A stretch of 64,000 bases of DNA from Azospirillum tabaci. GTDB taxonomy: Bacteria; Pseudomonadota; Alphaproteobacteria; Azospirillales; Azospirillaceae. The stretch is taken from contig NZ_JACCJY010000004.1 in assembly GCF_014596085.1 (NCBI RefSeq), positions 62,001 to 126,000 of the forward strand, read 5' to 3'. Both the position numbers and the translations under genes were made by a program. Numbering within the stretch: position 1 is the first letter of the stretch; each line of letters starts with the position of its first letter. Positions 28,660-38,506 of the stretch are shown piece after piece. The notes beneath the pieces are model-generated. The model was not told where the DNA came from. It saw only the letters and a list, made by a program, of their open reading frames with translations, and searched no databases.

Positions 28660-29021
28660 GAATCGGGTCTGCGGGTTGTCTCCCTCCTACTCAGTATTCT
28701 TTTTAAGAAGAGAAAGGAAGAAGGGGTGGTGGGAGCCTGTGGAAAACGGGAATCCCCGCTTTGCGTGGAATCGTCCACAGGCCGGACGGCGCGCTGTGGA
28801 CGAAAATCGGATTCTGTGGACGACTCCGGACGCTTTCGCCGGAAACGGCGGAAATGCTATATTGGGAAGCCTGGGAATCCCGTGGATAACATGGTCCGCG
28901 GGAGTCATTGTACCCATGTTCCGGAGAGGGCGCGCGGATTGTCCCGAAGGGGGCGCCAGCGGGGGCGACGAGTCCCGCCCGGAGGGACAGAATCCAGGAG
29001 ATCCCCGTTGTCCACAGATTC
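28660..29021. promoter_or_regulatory. Cluster of ten GANTC (CcrM-type) methylation sites
   Basis: GANTC begins at 28660, 28750, 28768, 28810, 28822, 28875, 28902, 28970, 28990 and 29017. About one site would be expected by chance in 362 bp of this composition. Several adjoin DnaA-like boxes, for example the 17-bp element 28810-28826 in which a box is bracketed by GATTC and GACTC. GANTC is methylated by CcrM in alphaproteobacteria; the ccrM gene is not in this window. Confidence 0.85.
28689..28722. other. Candidate DNA unwinding element
   Basis: ACTCAGTATTCTTTTTAAGA followed by a purine run of AAG/GAA triplets is by far the most AT-rich part of the origin region. A short G-rich spacer (28723-28737) separates it from the first DnaA-like box at 28738. 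This order (box, GC-rich spacer, A-rich triplets, AT tract) resembles the basal unwinding module described for bacterial origins. It probably also carries the hemE promoter. Confidence 0.55.
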
Positions 29022-29037
29022 GGACGGGTTCTCCACA
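28738..29037. promoter_or_regulatory. Cluster of seven DnaA-box-like sites
   Basis: Compared with TTATCCACA: 28738-28746 (TTTTCCACA on the minus strand, one mismatch), 28771-28779 (TCGTCCACA, two), 28795-28803 and 28815-28823 (TCGTCCACA on the minus strand, two each), 28881-28889 (TTATCCACG on the minus strand, one), 29008-29016 (TTGTCCACA, one), 29029-29037 (TTCTCCACA, one). The first four lie within 86 bp next to the AT tract. GC-shifted variants are usual in high-GC genomes. Confidence 0.75.
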
Positions 29038-29052
29038 ACACGTTGGGGACGG

Positions 29053-29901
29053 ATGAGACAGTTCCATCTGCATCTTGTGTCGGACGCGACCGGCGAGACG
29101 ATCAACAGCGTCGCCCGCGCCTGCGTCATCCAGTTCGACGATGTTCGCCCGGTCGAGCATTTCTGGAACCTCGTGCGGACCGAGCGTCAGCTCGACATGG
29201 TTCTGGAGGGCGTTCAGGAGAATCGCGGCCTCGTCATGTTCACGCTGGTGGACGAGAAGCTGCGCCGCCGCCTCCAGGATTTCTGCCGCGAGGTGCAGGT
29301 CCCCTGCATCCCGGTGCTCGACCCGCTGATCAACGCGCTGGCCGCCTTCCTCGGTGTGGAATCGCAGCGCCAGCCCGGCCGCCAGCACGCCTTGGACGCC
29401 GAGTATTTCGGGCGCATGGACGCGATGGACTTCGCGCTGGCGCACGACGACGGCCAGTCGAGCTGGGACCTGCACGAGGCCGACGTGATCCTGATGGGCG
29501 TGTCGCGCACGTCGAAGACGCCGACCTGCATCTATCTGGCGAACCGCGGCATCAAGGCGGCGAACATCCCGATCGTCCCGGGTTGCCCGATGCCGCCGGA
29601 GATCGAGAAGCTGACCCGGCCGCTGGTCGTCGGCCTGACCAAGGACCCGGACCGCCTGGTGCAGATCCGCCGCAACCGGCTGAAGCTGCTGAACCAGAAC
29701 GAGTCCTCGACCTACGTCGATCCCGAGGTGGTGCGCGCCGAGGTCACCGACGCCCGGCGCATGTTCACCCGGCGCGGCTGGCCGGTGATCGACGTGTCGC
29801 GCCGCTCCATCGAGGAGACGGCGGCCGAGATCATGATGCTGCTCGCCCGCCGCCAGACCGGGGGCCTGCCCGGCGTCGTTCCCGAAGGGCCGGTGACGTG
29901 A
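29053..29901 (+). CDS. ppsR: Pyruvate/PEP synthetase regulatory protein (DUF299 kinase/phosphorylase)
   Basis: A 282-residue bifunctional serine/threonine kinase-phosphorylase of the DUF299 family that switches PEP synthetase or pyruvate phosphate dikinase off (ADP-dependent phosphorylation) and on (Pi-dependent). Seen are FHLHLVSDATGETINSVARA at the N-terminus and the P-loop-like GVSRTSKTPTCIYLANRG. This is the gene that abuts the origin in Caulobacter and Rickettsia (RP001). The ATG at 29053 is the first good start; the frame extends upstream through the origin without coding character. Confidence 0.92.
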   Translation: MRQFHLHLVSDATGETINSVARACVIQFDDVRPVEHFWNLVRTERQLDMVLEGVQENRGLVMFTLVDEKLRRRLQDFCREVQVPCIPVLDPLINALAAFLGVESQRQPGRQHALDAEYFGRMDAMDFALAHDDGQSSWDLHEADVILMGVSRTSKTPTCIYLANRGIKAANIPIVPGCPMPPEIEKLTRPLVVGLTKDPDRLVQIRRNRLKLLNQNESSTYVDPEVVRAEVTDARRMFTRRGWPVIDVSRRSIEETAAEIMMLLARRQTGGLPGVVPEGPVT

Positions 29902-30506
29902 GCGGAGCGGTTCCCACCGTCGTCCTCGCCTCCGGTTCCCGCACGCGGGCCGAGATGCTGGAGCGCGCCGGGGTGCGCGTCACCCTCGCCCCCGCCGCGG
30001 TGGACGAGGAGGAGATCAAGCTGGCCGCCCGCGCTGAGGGCGCCCCGGTCGAGGATGTGGCCGAGGCGCTGGCCGAGCTGAAGGCGCAGCGCGTCACCCG
30101 CAAGCACCCCGGCGCGCTGGTGATCGGCGCCGACCAGATGCTGGAGTGCGAGGGCCGCTGGTTCGACAAGCCGGCCGACCGCGATGCCGCGCGGGTCCAG
30201 CTGCAGGACCTGCGCGGCAAGACGCACCGGTTGGTGAGCTGCGCCGTGGTGATCCGCGACGGCGAGCGGCTGTGGCACCATGTGGACCGCGCCCGCCTGG
30301 CCATGCGTCCCTTCAGCGACGTCTTTCTGGACTCCTATCTGAACGCGGCGGGCGACGACGTTCTGGGGTCGGTCGGCGCCTATCACCTGGAGGGGTTGGG
30401 TGCGCAGCTCTTCCACCGGGTGGACGGCGACTTCTTCACGATCCTCGGGCTGCCGCTGCTGCCGCTGCTCGGGTTCCTGCGGGTGCATGGGGTGATAGCG
30501 GAATGA
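29898..30506 (+). CDS. maf: Maf-like nucleotide pyrophosphatase
   Basis: A 202-residue Maf/Ham1-fold protein. VVLASGSRTRAEMLERAG at the N-terminus and VIGADQMLECEGRWFDKP are the conserved nucleotide-binding motifs. Family members hydrolyse modified or canonical nucleoside triphosphates (dTTP, UTP, m7GTP types) and affect septum formation. The GTG start overlaps the ppsR stop (GTGA), and its own stop overlaps the aroE ATG, so ppsR-maf-aroE are translationally coupled. Confidence 0.92.
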   Translation: MSGAVPTVVLASGSRTRAEMLERAGVRVTLAPAAVDEEEIKLAARAEGAPVEDVAEALAELKAQRVTRKHPGALVIGADQMLECEGRWFDKPADRDAARVQLQDLRGKTHRLVSCAVVIRDGERLWHHVDRARLAMRPFSDVFLDSYLNAAGDDVLGSVGAYHLEGLGAQLFHRVDGDFFTILGLPLLPLLGFLRVHGVIAE

Positions 30507-31342
30507 CGATCAGCGGCAAGGCGACGCTGGCCGGGGTGATGGGCTGGCCGATCGGTCATTCGCGCTCGCCCCGGCTGCACGGCTATTGGTTGGAGCATTA
30601 CGGCATCGACGGCGCCTATGTGCCGCTGGCCGTTCCGCCCGACCGGATCGAGCAGGCCATACGCGCCCTGCCCGCGCTGGGCTTCCGCGGCTGCAACGTG
30701 ACGGTGCCGCACAAGGAGGCCGCTTACCGCACGGTGGATCGGCTGGACGCCACGGCCAAGCGGATGGGCGCCGTCAACACCATCGTGGTCGGAGAGGACG
30801 GGTCGCTGGAGGGCCGCAACACCGACGGCTTCGGTTTCATCGAGAACCTGAAGAGCGGCGCACCGGGCTGGAAGGCCGCGGACGGGCCGGCGCTGGTCAT
30901 CGGAGCCGGTGGTGCGGCGCGCGCCGTCGTCGCCTCGCTCCTCGACGAAGGGGCGCCGCGGGTCTGGCTGGTCAACCGCACGCGGGCGCGGGCGGAGGAA
31001 TTGGCGGCCGACATCGGCGGCAACATTGAAACCGCCGATTGGGTTTCACGTGAAACCCTCCTCGAAGGGGCGGCGCTGGTGGTGAACACGACGACCCAGG
31101 GCATGACGGGCCAGCCGCCGCTGGAGCTGAACCTGCGCGCCCTGCCCGGCTCCGCCGTCGTCACCGACATCGTCTACACGCCCCTGTTGACTCCACTTCT
31201 GACCGCCGCGCAGGCCCGCGGCAACCGCGTGGTGGACGGCGTCGGCATGCTGCTCCACCAGGCCCGCCCCGGCTTCGCCGCCTGGTTCGGCCGGGAGCCG
31301 GAGGTGACCGAGGGGCTGAAGGCCGCCGTTCTCCAGGGCTGA
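30503..31342 (+). CDS. aroE: Shikimate dehydrogenase
   Basis: A 279-residue NADPH-dependent AroE. The shikimate-binding GWPIGHSRSPRLHGYW, catalytic Lys in VTVPHKEAAY, Asp in GRNTDGFGF and Rossmann motif VIGAGGAARAVV are canonical, so this rather than the paralogue at 9374-10195 should be the pathway enzyme. Codons for VSRET near residue 181-185 are spelled by a parS palindrome (31042-31057). Confidence 0.96.
   Translation: MTISGKATLAGVMGWPIGHSRSPRLHGYWLEHYGIDGAYVPLAVPPDRIEQAIRALPALGFRGCNVTVPHKEAAYRTVDRLDATAKRMGAVNTIVVGEDGSLEGRNTDGFGFIENLKSGAPGWKAADGPALVIGAGGAARAVVASLLDEGAPRVWLVNRTRARAEELAADIGGNIETADWVSRETLLEGAALVVNTTTQGMTGQPPLELNLRALPGSAVVTDIVYTPLLTPLLTAAQARGNRVVDGVGMLLHQARPGFAAWFGREPEVTEGLKAAVLQG
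31042..31057. promoter_or_regulatory. parS: parS site inside aroE
   Basis: GGTTTCACGTGAAACC has the perfect 14-bp core GTTTCACGTGAAAC and differs from the 16-bp consensus only at the outermost base pair. It is 2 kb right of the proposed origin and is the closest parS site to it. Confidence 0.8.
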
Positions 31343-31351
31343 GGTCGCGCG

Positions 31352-31996
31352 ATGATCGTCTTGGGACTGACCGGCTCCATCGGCATGGGCAAGAGCACGG
31401 CGGCGCGCATGCTGAAGCGCATGGGCGCGCCGGTCTGCGACAGCGACGCGGTCGTCCATGGGCTGATGGGGCGGCGCGGCGCGGCGGTGCCGGCCATCGA
31501 GGCGGCCTTCCCCGGTGTGGTTGTGAATGGTGCCGTGGACCGGCGGGCGCTGGGCACCGCGGTCTTCGGCAACCCGGCGGCGCTGAAGCGGCTGGAGGCG
31601 ATCCTCCACCCGGCGGTGCAGGCGGCACAGCGGCGCTTTCTGAGGCAGGCGGCGCGCCGCCGCGTCCGCGTGGCGGTGCTCGACATCCCCCTGCTGTTCG
31701 AGACCGGCGGGGAGCGCAAGGTGGACCGCACCGTGGTGGTCACCGCCCCCTTCCTGGTGCAGAAGTCACGGGTGCTGGCGCGGCCGGGCATGACGGCGGA
31801 GAAGTTCGCCGCTATTCTGGCCCGGCAGATGCCCGACGCGGAGAAGCGGCGGCGCGCCGACCATGTCGTCAACACCGGCGACGGGCGGCGGGCCACCCGG
31901 CGGGCGCTGCGCAACATCCTCGCCGACGTGAAGCGGCGCCGCGGACGGCAATGGCCGCCGCGGGGATACCAGCCCGGACAGGTGGTTCATGCGTGA
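31352..31996 (+). CDS. coaE: Dephospho-CoA kinase
   Basis: A 214-residue P-loop kinase (GLTGSIGMGKSTAARML at the N-terminus; DSDAVVHGLM; VLDIPLLFETGGE) that phosphorylates dephospho-CoA in the last step of coenzyme A synthesis. It starts 9 bp after aroE and its 3' end overlaps dnaQ by 8 bp. The C-terminus is arginine-rich, a common feature in alphaproteobacterial CoaE. Confidence 0.95.
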   Translation: MIVLGLTGSIGMGKSTAARMLKRMGAPVCDSDAVVHGLMGRRGAAVPAIEAAFPGVVVNGAVDRRALGTAVFGNPAALKRLEAILHPAVQAAQRRFLRQAARRRVRVAVLDIPLLFETGGERKVDRTVVVTAPFLVQKSRVLARPGMTAEKFAAILARQMPDAEKRRRADHVVNTGDGRRATRRALRNILADVKRRRGRQWPPRGYQPGQVVHA

Positions 31997-32666
31997 GATC
32001 GTCCTCGACACGGAAACAACCGGCTTCAAGCCCGAGGAAGGGCACCGGCTGATCGAAATCGGCTGCGTCGAGCTGCACAACCACGTCGCCACCGGCAAGA
32101 CCTTCCACTGCTACGTCAACCCGGAACGCGACGTGCCGCCGGACGCCGTGGCGGTGCACGGGCTGACGACGGAGTTCCTGTCGGACAAGCCGCTGTTCAA
32201 CGACGTGGTGGCGGAGTTCGTGGCCTTCATCGGCGACGCGCCGCTGGTGATCCACAACGCGGCCTTCGACATGCACTTCCTGAACTGGGAACTGCGGATC
32301 GCCGGCTATCCAGTGATGCCGAAGGACCGGGCCATCGACACGCTGCTGATGGCGCGGCAGAAGTTCCCCGGCGCGCCGGCCACCCTGGACGCGCTCTGCA
32401 AGCGCTTCGGCGTCGACAATTCCAGCCGCACCTACCACGGCGCGCTCCTCGACGCCCAGCTTCTGGCCGAGGTGTATCTGGAGCTGCGCGGTGGGCGTCA
32501 GGCCGGTCTGGCGCTGGCCTCCGGCCCGGCGGCGGGCGGTCCCGCGGCGATCCGCATCGACCGCCCCTACCGCGCCCCGCGCGCCCATGCCCCCAGCGAA
32601 GAGGAACTGGCGGCCCATGCGGAGCTTCTCAAGAAGCTGAAGAACCCGCTCTGGGCCGCCGAGTGA
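31989..32666 (+). CDS. dnaQ: DNA polymerase III epsilon subunit
   Basis: The 3'-5' proofreading exonuclease, 225 residues. Exo I motif IVLDTETTGF, exo II VIHNAAFDMHFLNWEL and exo IIIepsilon RTYHGALLDAQLLAEVY are present. A C-terminal tail after about residue 180 should bind the alpha subunit. It is the last gene of the origin-proximal run ppsR-maf-aroE-coaE-dnaQ, an order conserved in Caulobacter. Confidence 0.95.
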   Translation: MREIVLDTETTGFKPEEGHRLIEIGCVELHNHVATGKTFHCYVNPERDVPPDAVAVHGLTTEFLSDKPLFNDVVAEFVAFIGDAPLVIHNAAFDMHFLNWELRIAGYPVMPKDRAIDTLLMARQKFPGAPATLDALCKRFGVDNSSRTYHGALLDAQLLAEVYLELRGGRQAGLALASGPAAGGPAAIRIDRPYRAPRAHAPSEEELAAHAELLKKLKNPLWAAE

Positions 32667-32817
32667 GTTGTTCCCTCTCCCGTCCCGGGAGAGGGTGGCC
32701 CGAAGGGCCGGGTGAGGGTCGCACGAGGATCAAGGCACCGATCCTTGCCAATACCCTCACCCTCCCACGCTCACGCGTGGGTCCCTCCCTCTCCCGGGGC
32801 GGGAGAGGGCTTCAAAA
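32667..32817. repeat. Intergenic palindromic repeat element
   Basis: Nested inverted repeats fill the dnaQ-qor gap. The left half has CCCTCTCCC...GGGAGAGGG, GGCCCGAAGGGCC and GGGTGAGGGT; the right half has the inverse ACCCTCACCC, CCCACGCTCACGCGTGGG and CCCTCTCCC...GGGAGAGGG. Elements built from these words are dispersed between genes in many GC-rich proteobacteria. It would fold into a long cruciform-like RNA and may end both converging transcripts. Only one copy is in the window. Confidence 0.75.
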
Positions 32818-33792
32818 TTACGGCAGCAGCACCGTGGACCCGGTCGTCGCGCGGGACTCCAGCGCCCGGTGGGCCTCGGCTGCGTCGCGCAGCGCGAAGG
32901 TCTGGCCGACGTTGATGGTCACTCCGCCGGAATGCACCACCTCGAACAGGTCGGCGGCGCTGGCCATCAGGTCGTCGCGCTTGGCGACGTAGCTGAACAA
33001 GGTCGGGCGCGTGACGTAGAGCGAGCCCTTGGCCGCCAGCACCTGGAGGTCCAGCGGCGGGACCGGGCCGGACGCCGCGCCGAACAGCACCATGAAGCCG
33101 CGGGGACGCAGGCAGTCCAGGCTGTCCATGAAGGTCGTCTTGCCGACGCCGTCATAGACCACCGGCACGCCCTGCCCATCTGTCAGGTCCTTCACGCGGT
33201 TCACGAAATTCTCGCGCGTGTAGACGATGGGATGGTCGCAGCCGGCGGCGCGGGCCAGCTCCGCCTTCTCGTCGCTGCTGACCGTGCCGATCACGGTGGC
33301 GCCCAGATGCTTCGCCCACTGACAGAGGATCTGGCCGACGCCTCCCGCGGCGGCCTGGACCAGGATGGTGTCGCCCGGCTGCACCGCGTAGGTGGAGCGC
33401 AGGAGGAACTGCGCGGTCATGCCCTGGAGCAGCATGGCGGCGGCCTGCCGGTCCTCGATCCAGCTCGGCAGCGGGATCAGCCGGTCGGCGGGGGCGAGGC
33501 GGGATTCGGCGTAGGCCCCGATCAGCGGCGCGTAGCCGACCCGGTCGCCGGGCTTCAGCGTCGTCACGTCCGGTCCCACCGCCTCGACCACGCCGGCGCC
33601 CTCGGTCCCGATGATGGCGGGAAGCTGCGGCAGCTTGTAGGCGCCGGAGCGGTGATAGGTGTCGATGTAGTTCAGCCCGACGGCGGTCTGGCGCAGGCGC
33701 ACCTGACCGGGGCCGGGGTCGCCCACCTCGATCTCGTCCCAGCGCAGCGCTTCGGGTCCGCCGTAGTCGTGGATGCGGATCGCGTGAACCAT
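32818..33792 (-). CDS. qor: Quinone oxidoreductase (zinc-independent MDR family)
   Basis: A 324-residue NADPH:quinone reductase. HDYGGPEALRWDEIEVGDPG at the N-terminus, LNYIDTYHRSG and the nucleotide-binding AAGGVGQILCQWAKHLGA are typical of QOR/zeta-crystallin proteins. There are no zinc-ligand cysteines. The probable role is one-electron-free reduction of quinones or related enones. It runs toward dnaQ and is probably in an operon with the repair and thioredoxin genes upstream. Confidence 0.9.
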   Translation of the reverse strand: MVHAIRIHDYGGPEALRWDEIEVGDPGPGQVRLRQTAVGLNYIDTYHRSGAYKLPQLPAIIGTEGAGVVEAVGPDVTTLKPGDRVGYAPLIGAYAESRLAPADRLIPLPSWIEDRQAAAMLLQGMTAQFLLRSTYAVQPGDTILVQAAAGGVGQILCQWAKHLGATVIGTVSSDEKAELARAAGCDHPIVYTRENFVNRVKDLTDGQGVPVVYDGVGKTTFMDSLDCLRPRGFMVLFGAASGPVPPLDLQVLAAKGSLYVTRPTLFSYVAKRDDLMASAADLFEVVHSGGVTINVGQTFALRDAAEAHRALESRATTGSTVLLP

Positions 33793-33813
33793 GGTGGTTG
33801 GTCCCTTCCCTTT

Positions 33814-34320
33814 TTATAGAAGCTGAAGCTCCAGCGTATCGCCGGCCTGTTCCGCTGTCACCCGGTACCGCCGTTCGTGGCGGAGCAGCCAATCCTTGGT
33901 CCGCAAGCCGCCCAGGCCGGAATAGCCGCCAGGCGCGCCGCCGCCCCCGACGATGCGGTGGCAGGGGATGATCACCGGGATCGGGTTGGCTCCGCAGGCT
34001 CCACCCACGGCGCGCGGCGCCGTGTCCAGCATCCGCGCGACGTCGCCGTAGGTCAGCACGCCGCCATAGGGGATGGCCTGCATGGCCGCCCAGACCTTTT
34101 GCCGGAAGGCCGTCCCGCGGGGGGACAGCGGCAGGTCGAAATCCAACCGCGTCCCCGCGAAATAGTCGCGGAGCTGGCGCGCCGCCTCCTCCAACACGGG
34201 GTCCGGCCGGTCGTCGCCCAGCCGTCCCCAGTCGAGCGCCACGATGGCACCGGCTGAGCTGGCGACGGTCAGCAGGCCCAGCGGGCTGTCGATGGTCAGG
34301 CTGCCGGATGACTGCGCCAT
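33814..34320 (-). CDS. ogt: Methylated-DNA--protein-cysteine methyltransferase
   Basis: A 168-residue suicide repair protein that transfers alkyl groups from O6-methylguanine to its own cysteine. The active site reads PVIIPCHRIVGGGGAPGGYSG, with the upstream helix-turn-helix IPYGGVLTYGDVARML. It lacks the AdaA domain, so it is the Ogt type. It lies 4 bp downstream of the DUF255 gene and 21 bp upstream of qor, all on the minus strand. Confidence 0.93.
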   Translation of the reverse strand: MAQSSGSLTIDSPLGLLTVASSAGAIVALDWGRLGDDRPDPVLEEAARQLRDYFAGTRLDFDLPLSPRGTAFRQKVWAAMQAIPYGGVLTYGDVARMLDTAPRAVGGACGANPIPVIIPCHRIVGGGGAPGGYSGLGGLRTKDWLLRHERRYRVTAEQAGDTLELQLL

Positions 34321-34324
34321 GGAT

Positions 34325-36343
<2,019 letters not shown>

Positions 36344-36497
36344 GAGAAGCGTTTCCGGTCTGTGGCGTGATTGAGAATAAACTGGCGCGGCGGTGCCGTT
36401 GCGCCAGGGCTTCCTATCTGTATAGTGGGGCATGAGCCGAAGCGGCGCTCAACCCTTAATTTCCTGCGTACCGCGCGCTTTCCAAGGGAATGGGGCC

Positions 36498-36749
36498 ATG
36501 AAGATCACCATCGACATCGACTGCACACCCGAAGAGGCGCGCCACTTCCTGGGCCTTCCCGATGTGAAGCCCATGCAGGACGCGATGATGCAGGAGATCC
36601 AGGATCGGATGCAGGCCTCCCTGCTCGCCATGGACCCTGAGACAATGATGAAGACGTGGCTGCCGGCGGGAATTCAGGGCATGGAGCAGCTTCAGAAAAT
36701 GTTTTGGTCCCAGATGGCCGCCGCCATGGGACAGGATGGACGCAAGTGA
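36498..36749 (+). CDS. DUF6489 family small protein
   Basis: An 83-residue protein beginning MKITIDIDCTPEEARHFLGL, rich in methionine and glutamine (MQDAMMQEIQDRMQ; MEQLQKMFWSQMAAAMG), probably mostly helical. Small proteins of this type are conserved in alphaproteobacteria without known function. Its stop overlaps the GTG of the ferredoxin gene (GTGA), so the two are coupled. A longer in-frame start at 36432 would add a non-conserved segment. Confidence 0.75.
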   Translation: MKITIDIDCTPEEARHFLGLPDVKPMQDAMMQEIQDRMQASLLAMDPETMMKTWLPAGIQGMEQLQKMFWSQMAAAMGQDGRK

Positions 36750-37105
36750 CCGATCCGAAGCCGTACTTCGAAGCCCATGTTTTCTCCTGCACCAACCGCC
36801 GCCCCGATGGTCACAAGCGCGGCTCCTGCGCCGCCCGCGGTTCCGAAAAGCTCCGCGACTACATGAAGGCCCGTGCCCGCGAGCTGGGCTTGGACGGCCG
36901 GGTGCGGATCAACGCCGCCGGTTGCCTGGACCGTTGCGAGTTGGGTCCGGTGCTGGTCGTCTACCCGGAGGGTGTCTGGTACACCTACCGTTCCTTCGCC
37001 GACGTGGACGCGATCCTGGAGACGCATCTGGTTGGTGGTGACCGTGTGGAGCGGCTCATGCTGAGGCCAGAACAAAAGGAATTGTTGCCGGAACAGGTCG
37101 GATGA
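36746..37105 (+). CDS. (2Fe-2S) ferredoxin-like protein
   Basis: A 119-residue thioredoxin-like [2Fe-2S] ferredoxin. Four cysteines in the family pattern are seen: FSCTNRRPDGHKRGSC and NAAGCLDRCELGPVLVVYPE. Such stand-alone proteins resemble the NuoE C-terminal domain and carry electrons to unknown partners. The GTG start overlaps the previous stop. In many alphaproteobacteria this gene is adjacent to mnmE, as here. Confidence 0.88.
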   Translation: MTDPKPYFEAHVFSCTNRRPDGHKRGSCAARGSEKLRDYMKARARELGLDGRVRINAAGCLDRCELGPVLVVYPEGVWYTYRSFADVDAILETHLVGGDRVERLMLRPEQKELLPEQVG

Positions 37106-37139
37106 TCGTTCCGGATCCGGCACGATGACAGTTGGTACG

Positions 37140-38471
37140 ATGATCCCGACCATTTTCGCCCTCGCCACCGCCCCCGGCCGCGCCGGTGTGGCGGTGGTTC
37201 GCGTTTCGGGCCCGGTCTCCGGCGACGCGCTCGCTGCCCTCACCGGCAAGCCCCTGCCCGCACCCCGCATGGCCACGCTCGTCCGGCTGCGCGATCCCAA
37301 GACCGGGGAAGCGTTGGATGACGCGCTGGTCCTGCGCTTCACCGCCCCCCGCAGCTTCACGGGCGAGGATGTGGTGGAGCTGCATCTGCATGGCGGGCGC
37401 GCCGTGGTCGCTGGCGTGGTCGAGGCGCTGTCCACCCTGCCCGGCCTGCGCGTCGCCGAACCCGGCGAGTTCACCCGCCGCGCCTTCGAGAACGGCAAGC
37501 TCGACTTGACCGAGGCCGAGGCGGTCGCCGATCTGGTGGACGCCGAAACCTCGGCCCAGCGCCGCCAGGCTCTGCGCCAGATGGAAGGCGCGCTCGGCGC
37601 GCTCTATGATGGCTGGCGGGAGCGGCTGACCCGGTCGCTCGCCCACATCGAGGCTGACATCGACTTCCCCGACGAGGATCTGCCTTCCGGTGTGTCGGAC
37701 GCCGCGCGTCCCGTGCTGGACGCCCTCGCCGCCGAGATCGACGCCCATCTTGACGACCGGGGCCGCGGGGAACGGCTGCGCGAGGGGCTGCACATCGCCA
37801 TCGTCGGCGCGCCCAACGCTGGCAAGTCGAGCCTGCTGAACGCCCTCGCCCGTCGGGAGGCCGCCATCGTCTCGGCCCGCGCTGGCACCACCCGCGACGT
37901 GATCGAGGTCCATCTCGACCTCGGCGGCTACCCGGTGGTTCTGGCCGACACCGCGGGTTTGCGCGAGGCGGCCGCCGACGAGGTGGAAGAAGAAGGCATC
38001 CGTCGCGCGCTCGACCGCGCCGCCCGTGCCGACGTGAAGGTCGCCGTGTTCGATGCCACCGCCATTCCCGCGTTCGACCCGGCGACGGTCGCCCTGCTCG
38101 ACAAGGACACGGTCGTGGTCCTGAACAAGACGGATGTCGTCGAAGCCGGAGTGCCGATGGTCGGCGACTGGGAGGCGGTTGCGGTCTCGGCCCGGACCGG
38201 TGCCGGCCTGCCGGAGCTGGAGCGCCGTTTGACAGCCTTTACCGCCGACCGGCTGGCGGGCAGCGGCGCCCCGGCTCTGACGCGCGCCCGGCACCGGTCC
38301 GCTCTCGAAGAGTGCCGGGATGCCCTGCGCCGAGCCCTGACCGCCCCACTGCCGGAGTTGATGGCGGAGGATGTGCGTCTGGCGAGCCGCGCCCTCGGCC
38401 GCATCACCGGGCGGGTCGATGTCGAAGACCTGCTGGACGTGATCTTCCGGGATTTCTGCGTCGGCAAATGA
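37140..38471 (+). CDS. mnmE: tRNA modification GTPase MnmE
   Basis: A 443-residue GTPase that with MnmG installs the cmnm5 group on U34 of tRNAs. The N-terminal folate-binding domain begins TIFALATAPGRAGVAVVRVS. The G domain has G1 GAPNAGKSSLLNAL, G3 DTAGLRE and G4 NKTD. The C-terminus ends DFCVGK, carrying the catalytic cysteine of the FC[I/V]GK motif. An ATG at 37125 in the same frame is an alternative start. mnmG follows 109 bp downstream across a parS site. Confidence 0.96.
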   Translation: MIPTIFALATAPGRAGVAVVRVSGPVSGDALAALTGKPLPAPRMATLVRLRDPKTGEALDDALVLRFTAPRSFTGEDVVELHLHGGRAVVAGVVEALSTLPGLRVAEPGEFTRRAFENGKLDLTEAEAVADLVDAETSAQRRQALRQMEGALGALYDGWRERLTRSLAHIEADIDFPDEDLPSGVSDAARPVLDALAAEIDAHLDDRGRGERLREGLHIAIVGAPNAGKSSLLNALARREAAIVSARAGTTRDVIEVHLDLGGYPVVLADTAGLREAAADEVEEEGIRRALDRAARADVKVAVFDATAIPAFDPATVALLDKDTVVVLNKTDVVEAGVPMVGDWEAVAVSARTGAGLPELERRLTAFTADRLAGSGAPALTRARHRSALEECRDALRRALTAPLPELMAEDVRLASRALGRITGRVDVEDLLDVIFRDFCVGK

Positions 38472-38506
38472 GCCGAAGATGGCGTGACAAAGGCGCCGCG
38501 CCGCTC

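Larger units (their letters stand above)
28638..29052. other. oriC: Probable chromosomal replication origin (oriC)
   Basis: A 415-bp non-coding region between divergent hemE and ppsR. It contains an AT-rich tract (28689-28717), seven DnaA-box-like 9-mers on both strands and ten GANTC sites. The same neighbours, hemE on one side and the RP001/ppsR-type gene followed by maf, aroE, coaE and dnaQ on the other, flank the experimentally defined origin of Caulobacter. rho, mnmE, mnmG, parA, parB and parS sites are nearby. dnaA is not in the window, as is common in alphaproteobacteria. Function is inferred from sequence and synteny. Confidence 0.87.

Noticed and set aside
28609-29052. Upstream extension of the ppsR frame through the origin region
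   Set aside because: The frame is open by chance; its translation is Arg/Gly-rich without family similarity and covers the DnaA-box cluster.
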